From Candidatus Methylacidiphilales bacterium (lineage in GTDB: Bacteria; Verrucomicrobiota; Verrucomicrobiia; Methylacidiphilales; JANWVL01), in assembly GCA_025056655.1 (NCBI GenBank), contig JANWVL010000079.1, positions 1-44,005 of the forward strand: 44,005 nt of DNA, given 5' to 3'. Position 1 is the stretch's first letter, and each line of letters begins with the position of its first letter. Below the pieces are notes generated by a model. That model was not told the DNA's origin. It did not search any database and was given only the letters and a program-made list of their open reading frames with translations. Shown in pieces: positions 20,271-28,814 of this stretch. A program made the position numbers and the translations under genes.

Positions 20271-21209
20271 ATGATAGATGTTGACAATGTGATTTTGGGA
20301 ATCGAGGGGGGCGGCACGAAGACGACTTGGGCTTTGGTGGCAGCGGAAGATGAGAGGGTCTTGGCGAGAGGAAAGACTTCACAAGGGAATCTGCAGGTGA
20401 TGGGGGATGAGGAGCTGGAGAGACTGTTAGAGGGGATTGTGTGTGGGGTCGAGGGAGTGGTGAGTGTGAATCGGGTGAGAGGGATTGGCGCGGCGTTTGC
20501 GGGCTGTCATTTGGAACGGGAGCGGGAGCGGCTGAGGGGGGCTTTGAAGAGGAAGTTTCCGGATGCGGAGAGGATAGTCGTCGGCGAGGATACACATTCG
20601 GCGCTTGCGGGGGCATATGGTGATGGCGATGGGATCTGTGTGATTGCTGGGACTGGCTCGAATACGTTTGGCCGTAGGGGGCCTTATTTTGCTAAGGCAG
20701 GGGGATGGGGGCATTTGTTTGCGGACTTGGGGAGTGCATATGATACTGCTCGGAGGGGGTTGCAAGCGGTGTATGAGCATTATGATATGACGCGTGCGGT
20801 AAGTGAACTTGGGAGACGGTTTCTGGTGGAGACGGGGCAGAGGGATCTAGCAGATTTGGTTCCGTGGATGCTTGAGCATTCGAGCAAGACAGAGGTTGCG
20901 GGATTGGCGCGTTGTGTGTTGGCTGCGGCTGCGGAGGGAGAGCCTATGGCTTTAGTTGTGCTCAAGGACGGGGCACATGCTTTGGGGAAGAGAGTATGGG
21001 CTGTCGCAAGGCGGCTGGGGTTGACGGAACCTAAGGTGGGGTTGATTGGGGGTATGTTTGAACATAATCCGATGTATGTTGAGATGTTTAAGGAGGAGGT
21101 TTTGAAGTTGCTTCCGCAAGTGGACAGAATTTTTGTGTGTGAGACGCCTGGGGAGATTGGTGCGGTGCGGATGTTATCGAGCCATATTCCTTTGGAGATG
21201 AATGCTTGA
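20271..21209 (+). CDS. BadF/BadG/BcrA/BcrD-type ATPase, probable amino-sugar kinase
   Basis: 312 aa. This is an actin/hexokinase-fold ATPase: phosphate 1 motif GIEGGGTKT at residues 10-18, GAAFAGCH, the adenosine-side motif IAGTGSNTFG from residue 125, and GWGHLFADLGSAYD. GLIGGMFEHNP is the late glycine motif. The family includes N-acetylglucosamine kinases and CoA-reductase activases; no cysteine cluster typical of activases is seen, so a sugar kinase fits better. GlcNAc or MurNAc from wall recycling is a reasonable substrate given the NamZ and amidase genes nearby, but this is inference. It begins a plus-strand run of four genes that ends with lpxB, and its GC-rich, G-heavy codons differ from Gfo/Idh and lpxB downstream. 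Confidence 0.8.
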   Translation: MIDVDNVILGIEGGGTKTTWALVAAEDERVLARGKTSQGNLQVMGDEELERLLEGIVCGVEGVVSVNRVRGIGAAFAGCHLERERERLRGALKRKFPDAERIVVGEDTHSALAGAYGDGDGICVIAGTGSNTFGRRGPYFAKAGGWGHLFADLGSAYDTARRGLQAVYEHYDMTRAVSELGRRFLVETGQRDLADLVPWMLEHSSKTEVAGLARCVLAAAAEGEPMALVVLKDGAHALGKRVWAVARRLGLTEPKVGLIGGMFEHNPMYVEMFKEEVLKLLPQVDRIFVCETPGEIGAVRMLSSHIPLEMNA

Positions 21210-21221
21210 GGTGTGGAGGGA

Positions 21222-21968
21222 ATGAGTGTGAGAGGGGCAGTGGTGAGGTGTTGTATTTTACTTGTGGCATTGTGTGCGGGGTTGTGTCATGCACAAGGGA
21301 GTGAGAGTCGACGAGTGGCAGGGCCTGAGCCTTCGGTAAATGGTGCTGAAACGTTGTCGAACTTGGGGAGTTTTAGGGCTCGATATGAGCAGGCTGGAAG
21401 ACCAAAGATAGTCGGGCTTGTGGTGCCGTATTATGATGAACTGTGGGGCGGAAAGTTTATAGGTGAGGGTGAGGAGAGGGAAGTGTATTTTAAGGCCGAT
21501 GCCCAAGAGGATGGGGTTGGATTAGACGGCGGACGCTTGACAGAAGAGCAAATACGGGTGATTGAAGAGGCGTTTGAGTTGGTTTTTAAAAATGCTGGGG
21601 TAGAGATCGTTTTTGTGAGCTTCAGCAAAATTCAATCAACAGGGCGGAGTTGGCCGTCGAGGGATTTACTCTATCCGCGCTATGGGGAAGGGAACAGGTG
21701 GAGGGAGCTTGGAGATATGATTATCGAAATCGGGGCTGCTTTTAGAAAGGAGACACCGAGCCGTTGGGAAGTGGTGGCTTTGTTGTATGATGTAAGAAGG
21801 AATGGGGTCTTAGTTTTTAGTGTTAATTCGAATGAGATTTTGGGTTTTACGAATCGACAGCCGCCAAGAAGGGTGGAAGGGGTAACAAATTTGCGGACTG
21901 TGTGTCGGCGTGCGGCGAGCTATTTGATCCAGGGGGTGAAGTTGCCGGCTTTTGATTATTTGTATTGA
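21222..21968 (+). CDS. Secreted protein of unknown function
   Basis: 248 aa from the ATG at 21222; a GTG at 21213 is possible. Residues 1-26 look like a Sec signal peptide (VVRCCILLVALCAGLCHA before QG). The cysteine at the end does not form a good lipobox. The mature part has alternating strands and helices, including PKIVGLVVPYYDELWGG, an acidic stretch and a central helix RVIEEAFELVFKNAGVEIVFV. I recognise no family or catalytic motif. It sits 12 bp after the kinase gene and 16 bp before the Gfo/Idh gene, so it is almost certainly in the same operon. Confidence 0.75.
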   Translation: MSVRGAVVRCCILLVALCAGLCHAQGSESRRVAGPEPSVNGAETLSNLGSFRARYEQAGRPKIVGLVVPYYDELWGGKFIGEGEEREVYFKADAQEDGVGLDGGRLTEEQIRVIEEAFELVFKNAGVEIVFVSFSKIQSTGRSWPSRDLLYPRYGEGNRWRELGDMIIEIGAAFRKETPSRWEVVALLYDVRRNGVLVFSVNSNEILGFTNRQPPRRVEGVTNLRTVCRRAASYLIQGVKLPAFDYLY

Positions 21969-21984
21969 ATGCAGGGAGTTGTTT

Positions 21985-22902
21985 ATGAAAGTGCGAGTAG
22001 GAGTCATAGGGGTCGGGCATATCGGTAAAGAGCATGTCAGGATTTATGCTGGGCTTCCGGGTGCGGAATTAGTTGGGATATATGATCTCGATAGAGAACG
22101 GGCAGAGCGAGTGGGGGCACGATATCGGGTTAAAGTATTCTCTGACTGTGCCGAGATGTGGTCGAATGTGGATGCCGTGAGTATAGCTAGTGTGACGTCA
22201 TCGCATTATCCGATAGGCAAAGAGGCGTTGCAAGCAGGTAAGCATGTGTTAGTTGAAAAACCCATTACGGATAATCCTGGGCACGCGCGGGAGCTGGTCG
22301 AATTGGCCTCTGAGCGAGGGCTTGTCTTGCAAGTGGGACACGTTGAGCGGTATAACCCTGCATTTAAAAATTTTCTTCAATATCTGACTCAACCACGGTT
22401 TATTGAGGCTCATCGGCTTTCGCCATATCCAGAGCGGAGCACGGAGATTGGTGTGGTGTTGGATTTAATGATTCATGATTTGGATATTATTCTTCACATT
22501 GTGAGGTCACCAATCACTTTAATTGATGCGGTTGGGGTGCCTGTTTTGAGTCGTGATGAGGATATTGCGAATGTGAGGTTGAGATTTGCAAATGGGTGTG
22601 TTGCCAATGTGACGACGAGTCGCATAAGTCGGGAAAAACTCAGAAAGATCAGGGTGTTTCAGAGCGATGCTTATTTGTCGTTAGATTATCAAAATCAAGA
22701 AGGAGAAATATACCGTAAAAAGGAAGGGAAGATTATCCGTGAAAAGATCGAGGTGCATCGGGATGAGCCGCTGAAATTGGAACTAGAGTCGTTTATTGAA
22801 TGCGTTCGCTTTGGAAGGAAGCCGGTCGTCAGCGGCGTAGAGGGTATGAATGCATTAGAATTGGCGATAGAGATAACACGTCGAATACAACAAACCTTAT
22901 GA
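21985..22902 (+). CDS. Gfo/Idh/MocA-family oxidoreductase linked to lpxB (GnnA-like candidate)
   Basis: 305 aa from the ATG at 21985, preceded by AGGGAG at good spacing; an upstream in-frame ATG at 21952 lies inside the previous gene. The N-terminal Rossmann fold has the NAD-binding motif GVIGVGHIG (residues 6-14) and the family EKP motif at 91-93. GHVERYNPAF and the histidine-containing LDLMIHDLDIILH follow in the C-terminal domain. Its stop overlaps the lpxB start by 4 bp (ATGA), which ties it to lipid A synthesis. GnnA, a related enzyme in some bacteria, oxidises the 3-hydroxyl of UDP-GlcNAc so that an aminotransferase (GnnB) can make the diamino sugar for lipid A. That role is plausible here, but no GnnB is in the window. 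Confidence 0.85.
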   Translation: MKVRVGVIGVGHIGKEHVRIYAGLPGAELVGIYDLDRERAERVGARYRVKVFSDCAEMWSNVDAVSIASVTSSHYPIGKEALQAGKHVLVEKPITDNPGHARELVELASERGLVLQVGHVERYNPAFKNFLQYLTQPRFIEAHRLSPYPERSTEIGVVLDLMIHDLDIILHIVRSPITLIDAVGVPVLSRDEDIANVRLRFANGCVANVTTSRISREKLRKIRVFQSDAYLSLDYQNQEGEIYRKKEGKIIREKIEVHRDEPLKLELESFIECVRFGRKPVVSGVEGMNALELAIEITRRIQQTL

Positions 22903-24062
22903 TGGGGATAAACGAAGAGATAAATTCTGGTGGGGTGAATGTTTTTATCGTAGCTGGGGAGACTAGTGGAGATATTATTGGAGCTGAGTTGATTCGAGCT
23001 TTGCTCTCTGCTCATGAAAATATGCAGATCACTGGCTGTGGTGGTCCTCACATGCGTGCGGCTGGACAGCAACAGCTTATAGACTTAGTCAAATGTGCTG
23101 TTGTCGGTCTTGTGGAGGTTATAAAACATTATCCTCGCCTGCGTTCGTATTTTTCAGCGACTTTGAACTATATCCGAAAGAATCGGCCGGATGTTATTGT
23201 GTTAATAGATTATCCCGGATTCAATATTCGTCTGGCTCAGGCGATACGTAAAAAGTGGCCACGTGCAAAAATTGTTTTTTATGTGAGTCCACAGGTGTGG
23301 GCATGGCATGCCTCTCGGGCACAAGTGTTGGCTAGGACAGTAGATTTATTGATCAGCATTTTGCCTTTTGAAAAAGAATGGTATGAGCGGCACGCTCCCG
23401 GACTTCGAGTGGAGTGGGTTGGACATCCTATTTTAGATCGTCTAACGATTCAGTATCGAAGAGATATTTGTGTGAAGCTTGTCGGCTTACTTCCAGGAAG
23501 CCGAAAGAAAGAACTCGAAAATCATCTTCCGTTGCTGATTGACGTTGCGAATCAGATGTATGTTCGAGACCCATCCTTGCGTTTTATTTGGGTTGCTCCT
23601 GACGAGGAGCGCCATCAATACGGTCTTGAAATTATCAGCCCTTTGCGCGGGAATCTGCCATTGACGACGATCGCAGGTTATTCGTTGACGCAACTGAGTC
23701 GTTGTGAAATTGCACTTGTTGCGTCTGGCACGGCATCGTTGGAATGTGCATGCGTGGGGGTGCCGCAGATAGTTTTTTATCAAGTCAACCCGATTACTTA
23801 CTGGGCTGCGAAGAAATTCGTTAAAATCAGATACGTGAGTATGGTGAATGTATTAGCCAATATGCCGATAATCACAGAGTTCGTCGGAGACAGAATTGAT
23901 TCACGTGAGTTAGCCAACGCGGCTTTGAGCTTGCTTCAACATCCGGTCAAACAAAAGGCGATGATGGATCGTGTGCAGGAGGTCGTTGCAAAACTGGGCA
24001 CTCCGGGTGTGGCAGATCGAGCTGCAAAGCTGATATTGGAGCTGGTAGATGAGGCAGGTTGA
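22899..24062 (+). CDS. lpxB: Lipid-A-disaccharide synthase
   Basis: 387 aa. Starts are possible at ATG 22899 (4-bp overlap with the previous stop) or ATG 22902. LpxB joins UDP-diacyl-glucosamine and lipid X to make the lipid A disaccharide at the inner membrane. The GT19 features are clear: VFIVAGETSGDIIGAELI at the N-terminus, GCGGPHM, VVGLVEVIKHYPRL, IDYPGFNIRLA, YVSPQVWAWHASRA, GHPILDR, LLPGSRKKELENHLP, and the nucleotide-sugar end motif VASGTASLECACVGVP. Presence of this gene shows that the cell makes lipopolysaccharide or lipid A. It converges with the amidase gene, with one base between the stops and no visible terminator. Confidence 0.97.
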   Translation: MMGINEEINSGGVNVFIVAGETSGDIIGAELIRALLSAHENMQITGCGGPHMRAAGQQQLIDLVKCAVVGLVEVIKHYPRLRSYFSATLNYIRKNRPDVIVLIDYPGFNIRLAQAIRKKWPRAKIVFYVSPQVWAWHASRAQVLARTVDLLISILPFEKEWYERHAPGLRVEWVGHPILDRLTIQYRRDICVKLVGLLPGSRKKELENHLPLLIDVANQMYVRDPSLRFIWVAPDEERHQYGLEIISPLRGNLPLTTIAGYSLTQLSRCEIALVASGTASLECACVGVPQIVFYQVNPITYWAAKKFVKIRYVSMVNVLANMPIITEFVGDRIDSRELANAALSLLQHPVKQKAMMDRVQEVVAKLGTPGVADRAAKLILELVDEAG

Positions 24063-24063
24063 T

Positions 24064-25350
24064 TTAACGCGCTCCGTAATAAGCTTTGAGGCCTGCGACA
24101 ACAGCGTCAGCATATTCGCGAAAAATGCTTTTTCGTTTCTTCCCTGCGATTTCTAATTCCCCGGCGTAATCGCCTGCTTGGATACGGGCATAAACTTCTT
24201 TGTTATTCATCACATAAGGCTCCAAAAAAATTACAGGGCATTCGTATAATCGATTGGCTAGTAGATTTCTGGCCCATACCCACCCGCTTTTTCCTACTGT
24301 AATCGCGTTTTTCCCTTTGTAAACATAACGCGGTAGCCCAGTCGCTTCTGCTAAATATTCGGCGACGACTTCGCTGGCCTCAATTTCAGTCATCCAGGAC
24401 CGATTCAGCAATTTTTTTAGCATTCCGAAGCGCACATCGTCTAGCCGCAGCTCATCTGCCATGTAACAACCGTTTACAATTAAATGTAAATGATTGTCGT
24501 CCCGTAGTCGTGGTGCTGAAGGATCTCCCCAAGCCTCTGCATTGAAATGGAGACAAACGACGACATCGGGCTTTAAAATTTCATTTACGAGACGTGCACG
24601 CTCGCGAATCTCGCTAGCTCGATAATAAAGCCTTTCGGCTTGCCATCGGACTGTGGAAAATCGTTTAGGGTCGTTTATACCGAAATAGTTTTGTCTTGGC
24701 GTTTTTACTCCTGATCGCAAGAGCAAGTCTCTTGCGGCCGGATATAAGTCAAAAATGTTTACCTTTGTGACGGGCTCGTTTTTCTCTCGCACGAGTGAGA
24801 CTCGAGCACCAAGAGCGACTAGCTGGGGGTAGATAAGTTTAGCTACTTTCAGCGTGAGTTCCCCCTCACAGATAGGCTCAGCTTCTCCTATGCGGAACCA
24901 ACGTTCCTCCATACGTGCCCACCTTCCACCGATGTGACCAGGATCAATTGCAATATGTAGTCCCTTCAAGGGCTTATCCGCTGGTGCCCGAGGCAACTCG
25001 TGCCGATGTCGCCAATATTTTTTAACATTTGATCTGTTTTCTTGATCTGCAGTTTTGAATTGAAGACGGTAGTGATTTTCAACGTTCGGCCACGAGACTA
25101 GAATTCTGGCGTCTTCTGGATTCACGCTTATAGTTTCGATCGAGGCGCGGTTGGGGGCAAAAATTGTATCTAAAAGATGCTTGAATTCTTCTTGCGTCAT
25201 GGTGCGTTGATATGGATCGAGCAACGACCAATCAGGTGGAGAAGCGAGAGGACTCAAATTTTGGCCGGCGACGAGGGTATCCTGGTCTGGTCTGATGAAA
25301 AACCAGCAGAGCAGAAAAAATACTGAAAATCTTTCGCTGGTTAATTTCAT
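24064..25350 (-). CDS. N-acetylmuramoyl-L-alanine amidase (Amidase_3, AmiC type), exported
   Basis: 428 aa with an N-terminal signal sequence (FSVFFLLCWFFI). The catalytic part begins near residue 130 with HIAIDPGHIGG. The zinc ligands are H139, a glutamate at about E162 in ICEGELTLKVAK, and the histidine of VVCLHFNAEA. The catalytic glutamate is probably in VIFLEPYVMNN near the end. This is the complete Amidase_3 set, so the enzyme should cut the MurNAc-L-Ala bond of peptidoglycan in the periplasm. The insert between the second and third zinc ligands is longer than in small members and includes a REIRERARLVNEIL-like helix region. It is convergent to lpxB and divergent from infC, so it forms its own unit. 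Confidence 0.88.
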   Translation of the reverse strand: MKLTSERFSVFFLLCWFFIRPDQDTLVAGQNLSPLASPPDWSLLDPYQRTMTQEEFKHLLDTIFAPNRASIETISVNPEDARILVSWPNVENHYRLQFKTADQENRSNVKKYWRHRHELPRAPADKPLKGLHIAIDPGHIGGRWARMEERWFRIGEAEPICEGELTLKVAKLIYPQLVALGARVSLVREKNEPVTKVNIFDLYPAARDLLLRSGVKTPRQNYFGINDPKRFSTVRWQAERLYYRASEIRERARLVNEILKPDVVVCLHFNAEAWGDPSAPRLRDDNHLHLIVNGCYMADELRLDDVRFGMLKKLLNRSWMTEIEASEVVAEYLAEATGLPRYVYKGKNAITVGKSGWVWARNLLANRLYECPVIFLEPYVMNNKEVYARIQAGDYAGELEIAGKKRKSIFREYADAVVAGLKAYYGAR

Positions 25351-25611
25351 AGCGCGCGCTTACAATCTGGCCATTTCAACATTAGACAAGTCTTGATTTT
25401 ATTAAAAAACGCTTGCTTGAGGCATCCTTCGTGCTAGTAGTTTAGACATGTTGCATGCTGCAATTCAAAATTCCGCTCGATCAATTTTGTGCTTGCTAGT
25501 TCCTCAAGTTGTTTCTTCAAAATAAGATCTGTCCATGGAAAACTTCCCGCGTCTTGCAGCAATTATCTTGCATCATCGTCAAAGGTATCTCTGCTAACCA
25601 ATCTTCTCACT
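25351..25611. promoter_or_regulatory. Divergent control region between amidase and infC
   Basis: 261 bp hold promoters for the amidase (minus) and infC-rpmI (plus). A possible plus-strand promoter is TTGCTT near 25409 with TAGTTT near 25435, spacing 19, followed by an infC leader of about 170 bases. The leader frame is open upstream of the GTG start but has no family similarity. No L20-type pseudoknot or riboswitch could be identified by eye. Confidence 0.35.
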
Positions 25612-26289
25612 GTGTCTCAAGCGAAAAAATCTTCCAATTCTAAGCACGCAGTCCGCGTCAACCAAGCCATCCGTGCTCGAGAAGTGCTTGTCATCAGTCA
25701 GGATGGCCACTCTCTAGGCGTAATGCCTATACAAGCCGCCTTGCAAAAAGCGCAGGCTGCCGGCCTTGATCTGATTGAAATATCCGCCAACGCCAATCCT
25801 CCTGTTTGCAAAATTTTAGACTACGGAAAATATCGTTACGAGCAGTCCAAGAAAGAAAAAGAAAGTAAAAAACATAACACTGCAGCCAAACTCAAAGAGC
25901 TTTACATTCATATGAATATCGAGCCGCACGACTATGAGATCAAACTTCGTGCCGCTGAGCGTTTCTTGTGGAAGGGAATGAAAGTCAAATTCAATCTCCC
26001 CATGCGAGGGCGAGAGTTGATCCATAAAGACTTAGCTGAAGAACTGATGCAAAGGGTGCGTGAGGATATGGCGCACATCGGCGTTACAGAAGCTGAGCCA
26101 AAACTTGTTGGCAAAAGTATCACTATGCTGCTAAACCCATTGCCCTTGCAAAAGCGCTCCAGAAAATACACTACGAGCGACGTTGCAGAAGAAACTGAAG
26201 AAAACGAAAGCAATGTGAATCACTCCAATACTCCAACGCCTTCTACTCCTGCCAACCCCATAAATTCAAGTAATACAAATTATGCCTAA
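25612..26289 (+). CDS. infC: Translation initiation factor IF-3
   Basis: 225 aa from GTG 25612; the in-frame extension upstream to 25489 is Ser-rich and unlike IF-3. Both domains are visible: the N-terminal domain (VRVNQAIRAREVLVISQDG, SLGVMPIQAALQKAQ, LDLIEISANANPPVCKILDYGKY) and, after the Lys-rich linker, the C-terminal domain (KELYIHMNIEPHDYEIKLR, KFLKKGxK-like FLWKGMKVKF, REL, KLVGKSITMLLNP). IF-3 binds the 30S subunit and checks start codons. A Ser/Thr/Asn/Pro and acidic tail of about 40 residues extends past the usual end. GTG start usage fits the known habit of infC to use rare starts for self-control. It overlaps rpmI by 8 bp. Confidence 0.93.
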   Translation: MSQAKKSSNSKHAVRVNQAIRAREVLVISQDGHSLGVMPIQAALQKAQAAGLDLIEISANANPPVCKILDYGKYRYEQSKKEKESKKHNTAAKLKELYIHMNIEPHDYEIKLRAAERFLWKGMKVKFNLPMRGRELIHKDLAEELMQRVREDMAHIGVTEAEPKLVGKSITMLLNPLPLQKRSRKYTTSDVAEETEENESNVNHSNTPTPSTPANPINSSNTNYA

Positions 26290-26497
26290 ACCCATCGCAC
26301 GCAGAAAAACAAAAAAAGCAGTTGCCAAGCGATTCAAAGTGACAGCGACTGGAAAAATCATAACCTCGCGCGCTGGTCGGCGTCACCTCGCCAGCACTAA
26401 GAATCGAAAGAAAATGCGTTCCCTCGGGAAACCCAAACCACTCGATCCGTCTGATTACTCCCGCATAGTTGAGAACCTGCCCTTTGGTGGTCGTTGA
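26282..26497 (+). CDS. rpmI: 50S ribosomal protein L35
   Basis: 71 aa, typical L35: MPKPIARRKTKKAVAKRFK at the start, TGKIITSRAGRRHLASTKNRKKMR in the middle and SDYSRIVENLPFGGR at the end. It overlaps the infC stop by 8 bp, so it is translationally coupled. In most bacteria rplT (L20) follows directly; here hisF starts converging 7 bp later, so rplT must be elsewhere. Confidence 0.97.
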   Translation: MPKPIARRKTKKAVAKRFKVTATGKIITSRAGRRHLASTKNRKKMRSLGKPKPLDPSDYSRIVENLPFGGR

Positions 26498-26504
26498 GAC
26501 GAGA

Positions 26505-27281
26505 TTAGGGCATTCTCACATTCACTCCTTGGCGACGCAGAAAAGCTTTTAATTCCGGGATCCGAATCTCCCCGGAGTGAAAGACTCCCGCAGCGAGGGC
26601 AGCGTCGGCCTTACCTTCCGTCAATACTGCTAAAAAGTCTTCCATTTTTCCGGCTCCTCCACTGGCGACAACGGGCACTGATACTCGAGTGGAAACTTCT
26701 CGAGTTAACTCAATATCATATCCCGTTTTCATCCCATCACGTTCGATACTATTGAGAACAATCTCACCTGCGCCGCGCTTTACTCCTTCTTCAATCCAAG
26801 CCAGCGCTTCAAGGCCTGTCTCCTTTCTTCCGCCTTGGACGTAGACGGTGTATATCCCTCTGGCGTTTTTCTTCACATCTACTGATAAGACGATGCATTG
26901 GCTGCCGAAAATTTCTGCGCCTTCGTTGATCAGGCGTGGGTTCAAGACTGCTGAGGAATTAATGCTCACTTTGTCGGCGCCAGCTCGTAAAAGCTGACGC
27001 ATGTCTTCAACTGTGCGAATGCCGCCGCCTACTGTCAAAGGCATGAAGCATTTTTCAGCGGTGCGCTCGATCACCTCGAGCATGTATTTGCGTCCTTGAG
27101 CAGAGGCAGTAATATCGTAGAAGACCAGCTCATCGGCGCCGTCTTCGTTGTAGCGCACGGCTAATTCGACTGGATCTCCTACGTTCCGCAATCCTCCTTC
27201 TTCTGCACGTCCGAATTGTTGACCGCGCGTGACGCGGCCATCATGCACATCTAGGCAGGGGATAATTCTGTGTGTGAACAT
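26505..27281 (-). CDS. hisF: Imidazole glycerol phosphate synthase, cyclase subunit
   Basis: 258 aa, normal for HisF. This TIM barrel uses ammonia from HisH to turn PRFAR into imidazole-glycerol phosphate and AICAR. The two catalytic aspartates are D11 in [12 protein letters not shown] and D135 in [50 protein letters not shown] and [14 protein letters not shown] are the phosphate-binding and barrel signatures. It is the last gene of the six-gene minus-strand run and follows purH by three bases. The AICAR product is a substrate of purH, so pairing them is sensible. HisH is not in the window. Confidence 0.97.
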   Translation of the reverse strand: MFTHRIIPCLDVHDGRVTRGQQFGRAEEGGLRNVGDPVELAVRYNEDGADELVFYDITASAQGRKYMLEVIERTAEKCFMPLTVGGGIRTVEDMRQLLRAGADKVSINSSAVLNPRLINEGAEIFGSQCIVLSVDVKKNARGIYTVYVQGGRKETGLEALAWIEEGVKRGAGEIVLNSIERDGMKTGYDIELTREVSTRVSVPVVASGGAGKMEDFLAVLTEGKADAALAAGVFHSGEIRIPELKAFLRRQGVNVRMP

Positions 27282-27284
27282 GAC

Positions 27285-28814
27285 CTAATGTTTGAAATGG
27301 CGTTGACCCGTGAAAATCATGGCGAGGCCAAGGCGATCAGCGGCTGCAATTACTTCTGAATCACGGACACTTCCGCCGGGTTGAATGGCTGCGGTGGCGC
27401 CAGCTTCAGCGGCTGCTATCAATCCATCGGGGAAAGGGAAAAACGCATCAGAGGCGACTACGCTACCTTTAAGGGAAAGTCCGGCTTCACTAGCTTTCCA
27501 AACCGCTATTTTTGAGGCATCTACACGGGACATTTGGCCAGCACCGATTCCTAGTGTGCGGTTTTTTTGTGCGAAGACGATGGCGTTGGAGCGAACATGT
27601 TTCACCACTCGCCAGCTAAACTGCAAGGCGGCGCGTTCATCGGCCGTAGGTTGCCTTTGAGTGACGGTGCGCCAGGATTCGGTCGATCCAAAATCGGCTT
27701 CTTGTGCGAGAAGACTGTCACCGACGATCGTGCGAAATTCTGTATGAGTCAGTTTTTGAAGCTTATTGACGACCAGGCGAAGATTCTTTTTCTTTTGTAG
27801 GATGTGCAAGGCTTCCGCGCTGAAAGCAGGTGCGATGATGATTTCGCTGAAAATTTCAGCGATCGCTTGTGCTGTGGAGCCATCGAGCTCGCGGTTGACG
27901 ATGATCACACCTCCGAATGGAGCTTGACGGTCGGTTGCGTAGGCAAGCTCCCATGCCTCGTGAAGAGTGCTTCCAGAGCCTACGCCGCAGGGGTTGTTGT
28001 GCTTGAGAATGGCTAGTGTTGGTTGTTCTGGGAATTCGGAGATGAGTTGGACGGCGGCAGAAAGATCGAGCAGGTTATTATACGAAAGCTCTTTACCTTG
28101 GAGTTGCTGGAAGTGTTGGAAAAAATCACCGTAGAGGGCTGCGGTTTGGTGGGGGTTTTCGCCGTAGCGAAGCTCTTGTGCTTTTGAAAAGCTTAAGATG
28201 AGTTTTTCGGGGAAACGCTGAGTGGTCGAGGATTGCGTCAGGAGATAGTTTGCGATGTGGCTGTCATAGGCTGCGGTGTGGGCGAAGGCTTTTGCAGCAA
28301 GGCGCAGACGTGTCTCGGGAAGGGTTGTTCCTTGGTAACGGTTGAGTTCATCGAGGATCGCGGGGTAATCTTCGGGATCGACGATTACTGTCACGGTAGC
28401 ATGATTTTTAGCTGCGCTGCGAATCAAGGCTGGGCCTCCGATGTCTATTTGCTCGATGGCTTGTTGGTAAGTGCAAGATGGTCGAGAGATGGTCTTGTGG
28501 AAGGGATAGAGATTTACTACGACTAGATCGATTGGCTCTATCCCTTGGATAGTGGCTTGGGATTGATGAAGGGGATGCTCGCGTTTGTAGAGGATTCCGC
28601 CGTGGATTTTGGGATGGAGCGTTTTTACCCGGCCTTCAAACATTTCTGGGCTGCCTGTGTAGGCTGCGATATCGATGGCTGGGATAGAGGATTCACGGAG
28701 GGCTTGTGCCGTCCCGCCGGTCGAGAGTAGGCGAAAACCTATGGCATGGAGACCTCGCGCGAAATCTATGAGCCCTTGTTTGTCGGATACGGAGAGAAGG
28801 GCAAATGGTTTCAT
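27285..28814 (-). CDS. purH: Bifunctional AICAR transformylase / IMP cyclohydrolase
   Basis: 509 aa from the ATG at 28814, which forms an ATGA overlap with the recJ stop; an ATG nine bases upstream (28823) would add MSS. It carries out the last two steps of IMP synthesis. The N-terminal MGS-like cyclohydrolase domain shows ALLSVSDKQGLIDFA, LLSTGGTA, PEMFEGRVKTLHPKIHGG. The transformylase domain has LRYGENPHQTAALYGD, the catalytic KHNNPCGVGSG, AFGGVIIVN and, near the end, SDAFFPFPDGLIAAAEAG and IQPGGSVRDSEVI. All key motifs are intact. Its neighbours recJ and hisF overlap or abut, so these are co-transcribed. Confidence 0.97.
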   Translation of the reverse strand: MKPFALLSVSDKQGLIDFARGLHAIGFRLLSTGGTAQALRESSIPAIDIAAYTGSPEMFEGRVKTLHPKIHGGILYKREHPLHQSQATIQGIEPIDLVVVNLYPFHKTISRPSCTYQQAIEQIDIGGPALIRSAAKNHATVTVIVDPEDYPAILDELNRYQGTTLPETRLRLAAKAFAHTAAYDSHIANYLLTQSSTTQRFPEKLILSFSKAQELRYGENPHQTAALYGDFFQHFQQLQGKELSYNNLLDLSAAVQLISEFPEQPTLAILKHNNPCGVGSGSTLHEAWELAYATDRQAPFGGVIIVNRELDGSTAQAIAEIFSEIIIAPAFSAEALHILQKKKNLRLVVNKLQKLTHTEFRTIVGDSLLAQEADFGSTESWRTVTQRQPTADERAALQFSWRVVKHVRSNAIVFAQKNRTLGIGAGQMSRVDASKIAVWKASEAGLSLKGSVVASDAFFPFPDGLIAAAEAGATAAIQPGGSVRDSEVIAAADRLGLAMIFTGQRHFKH

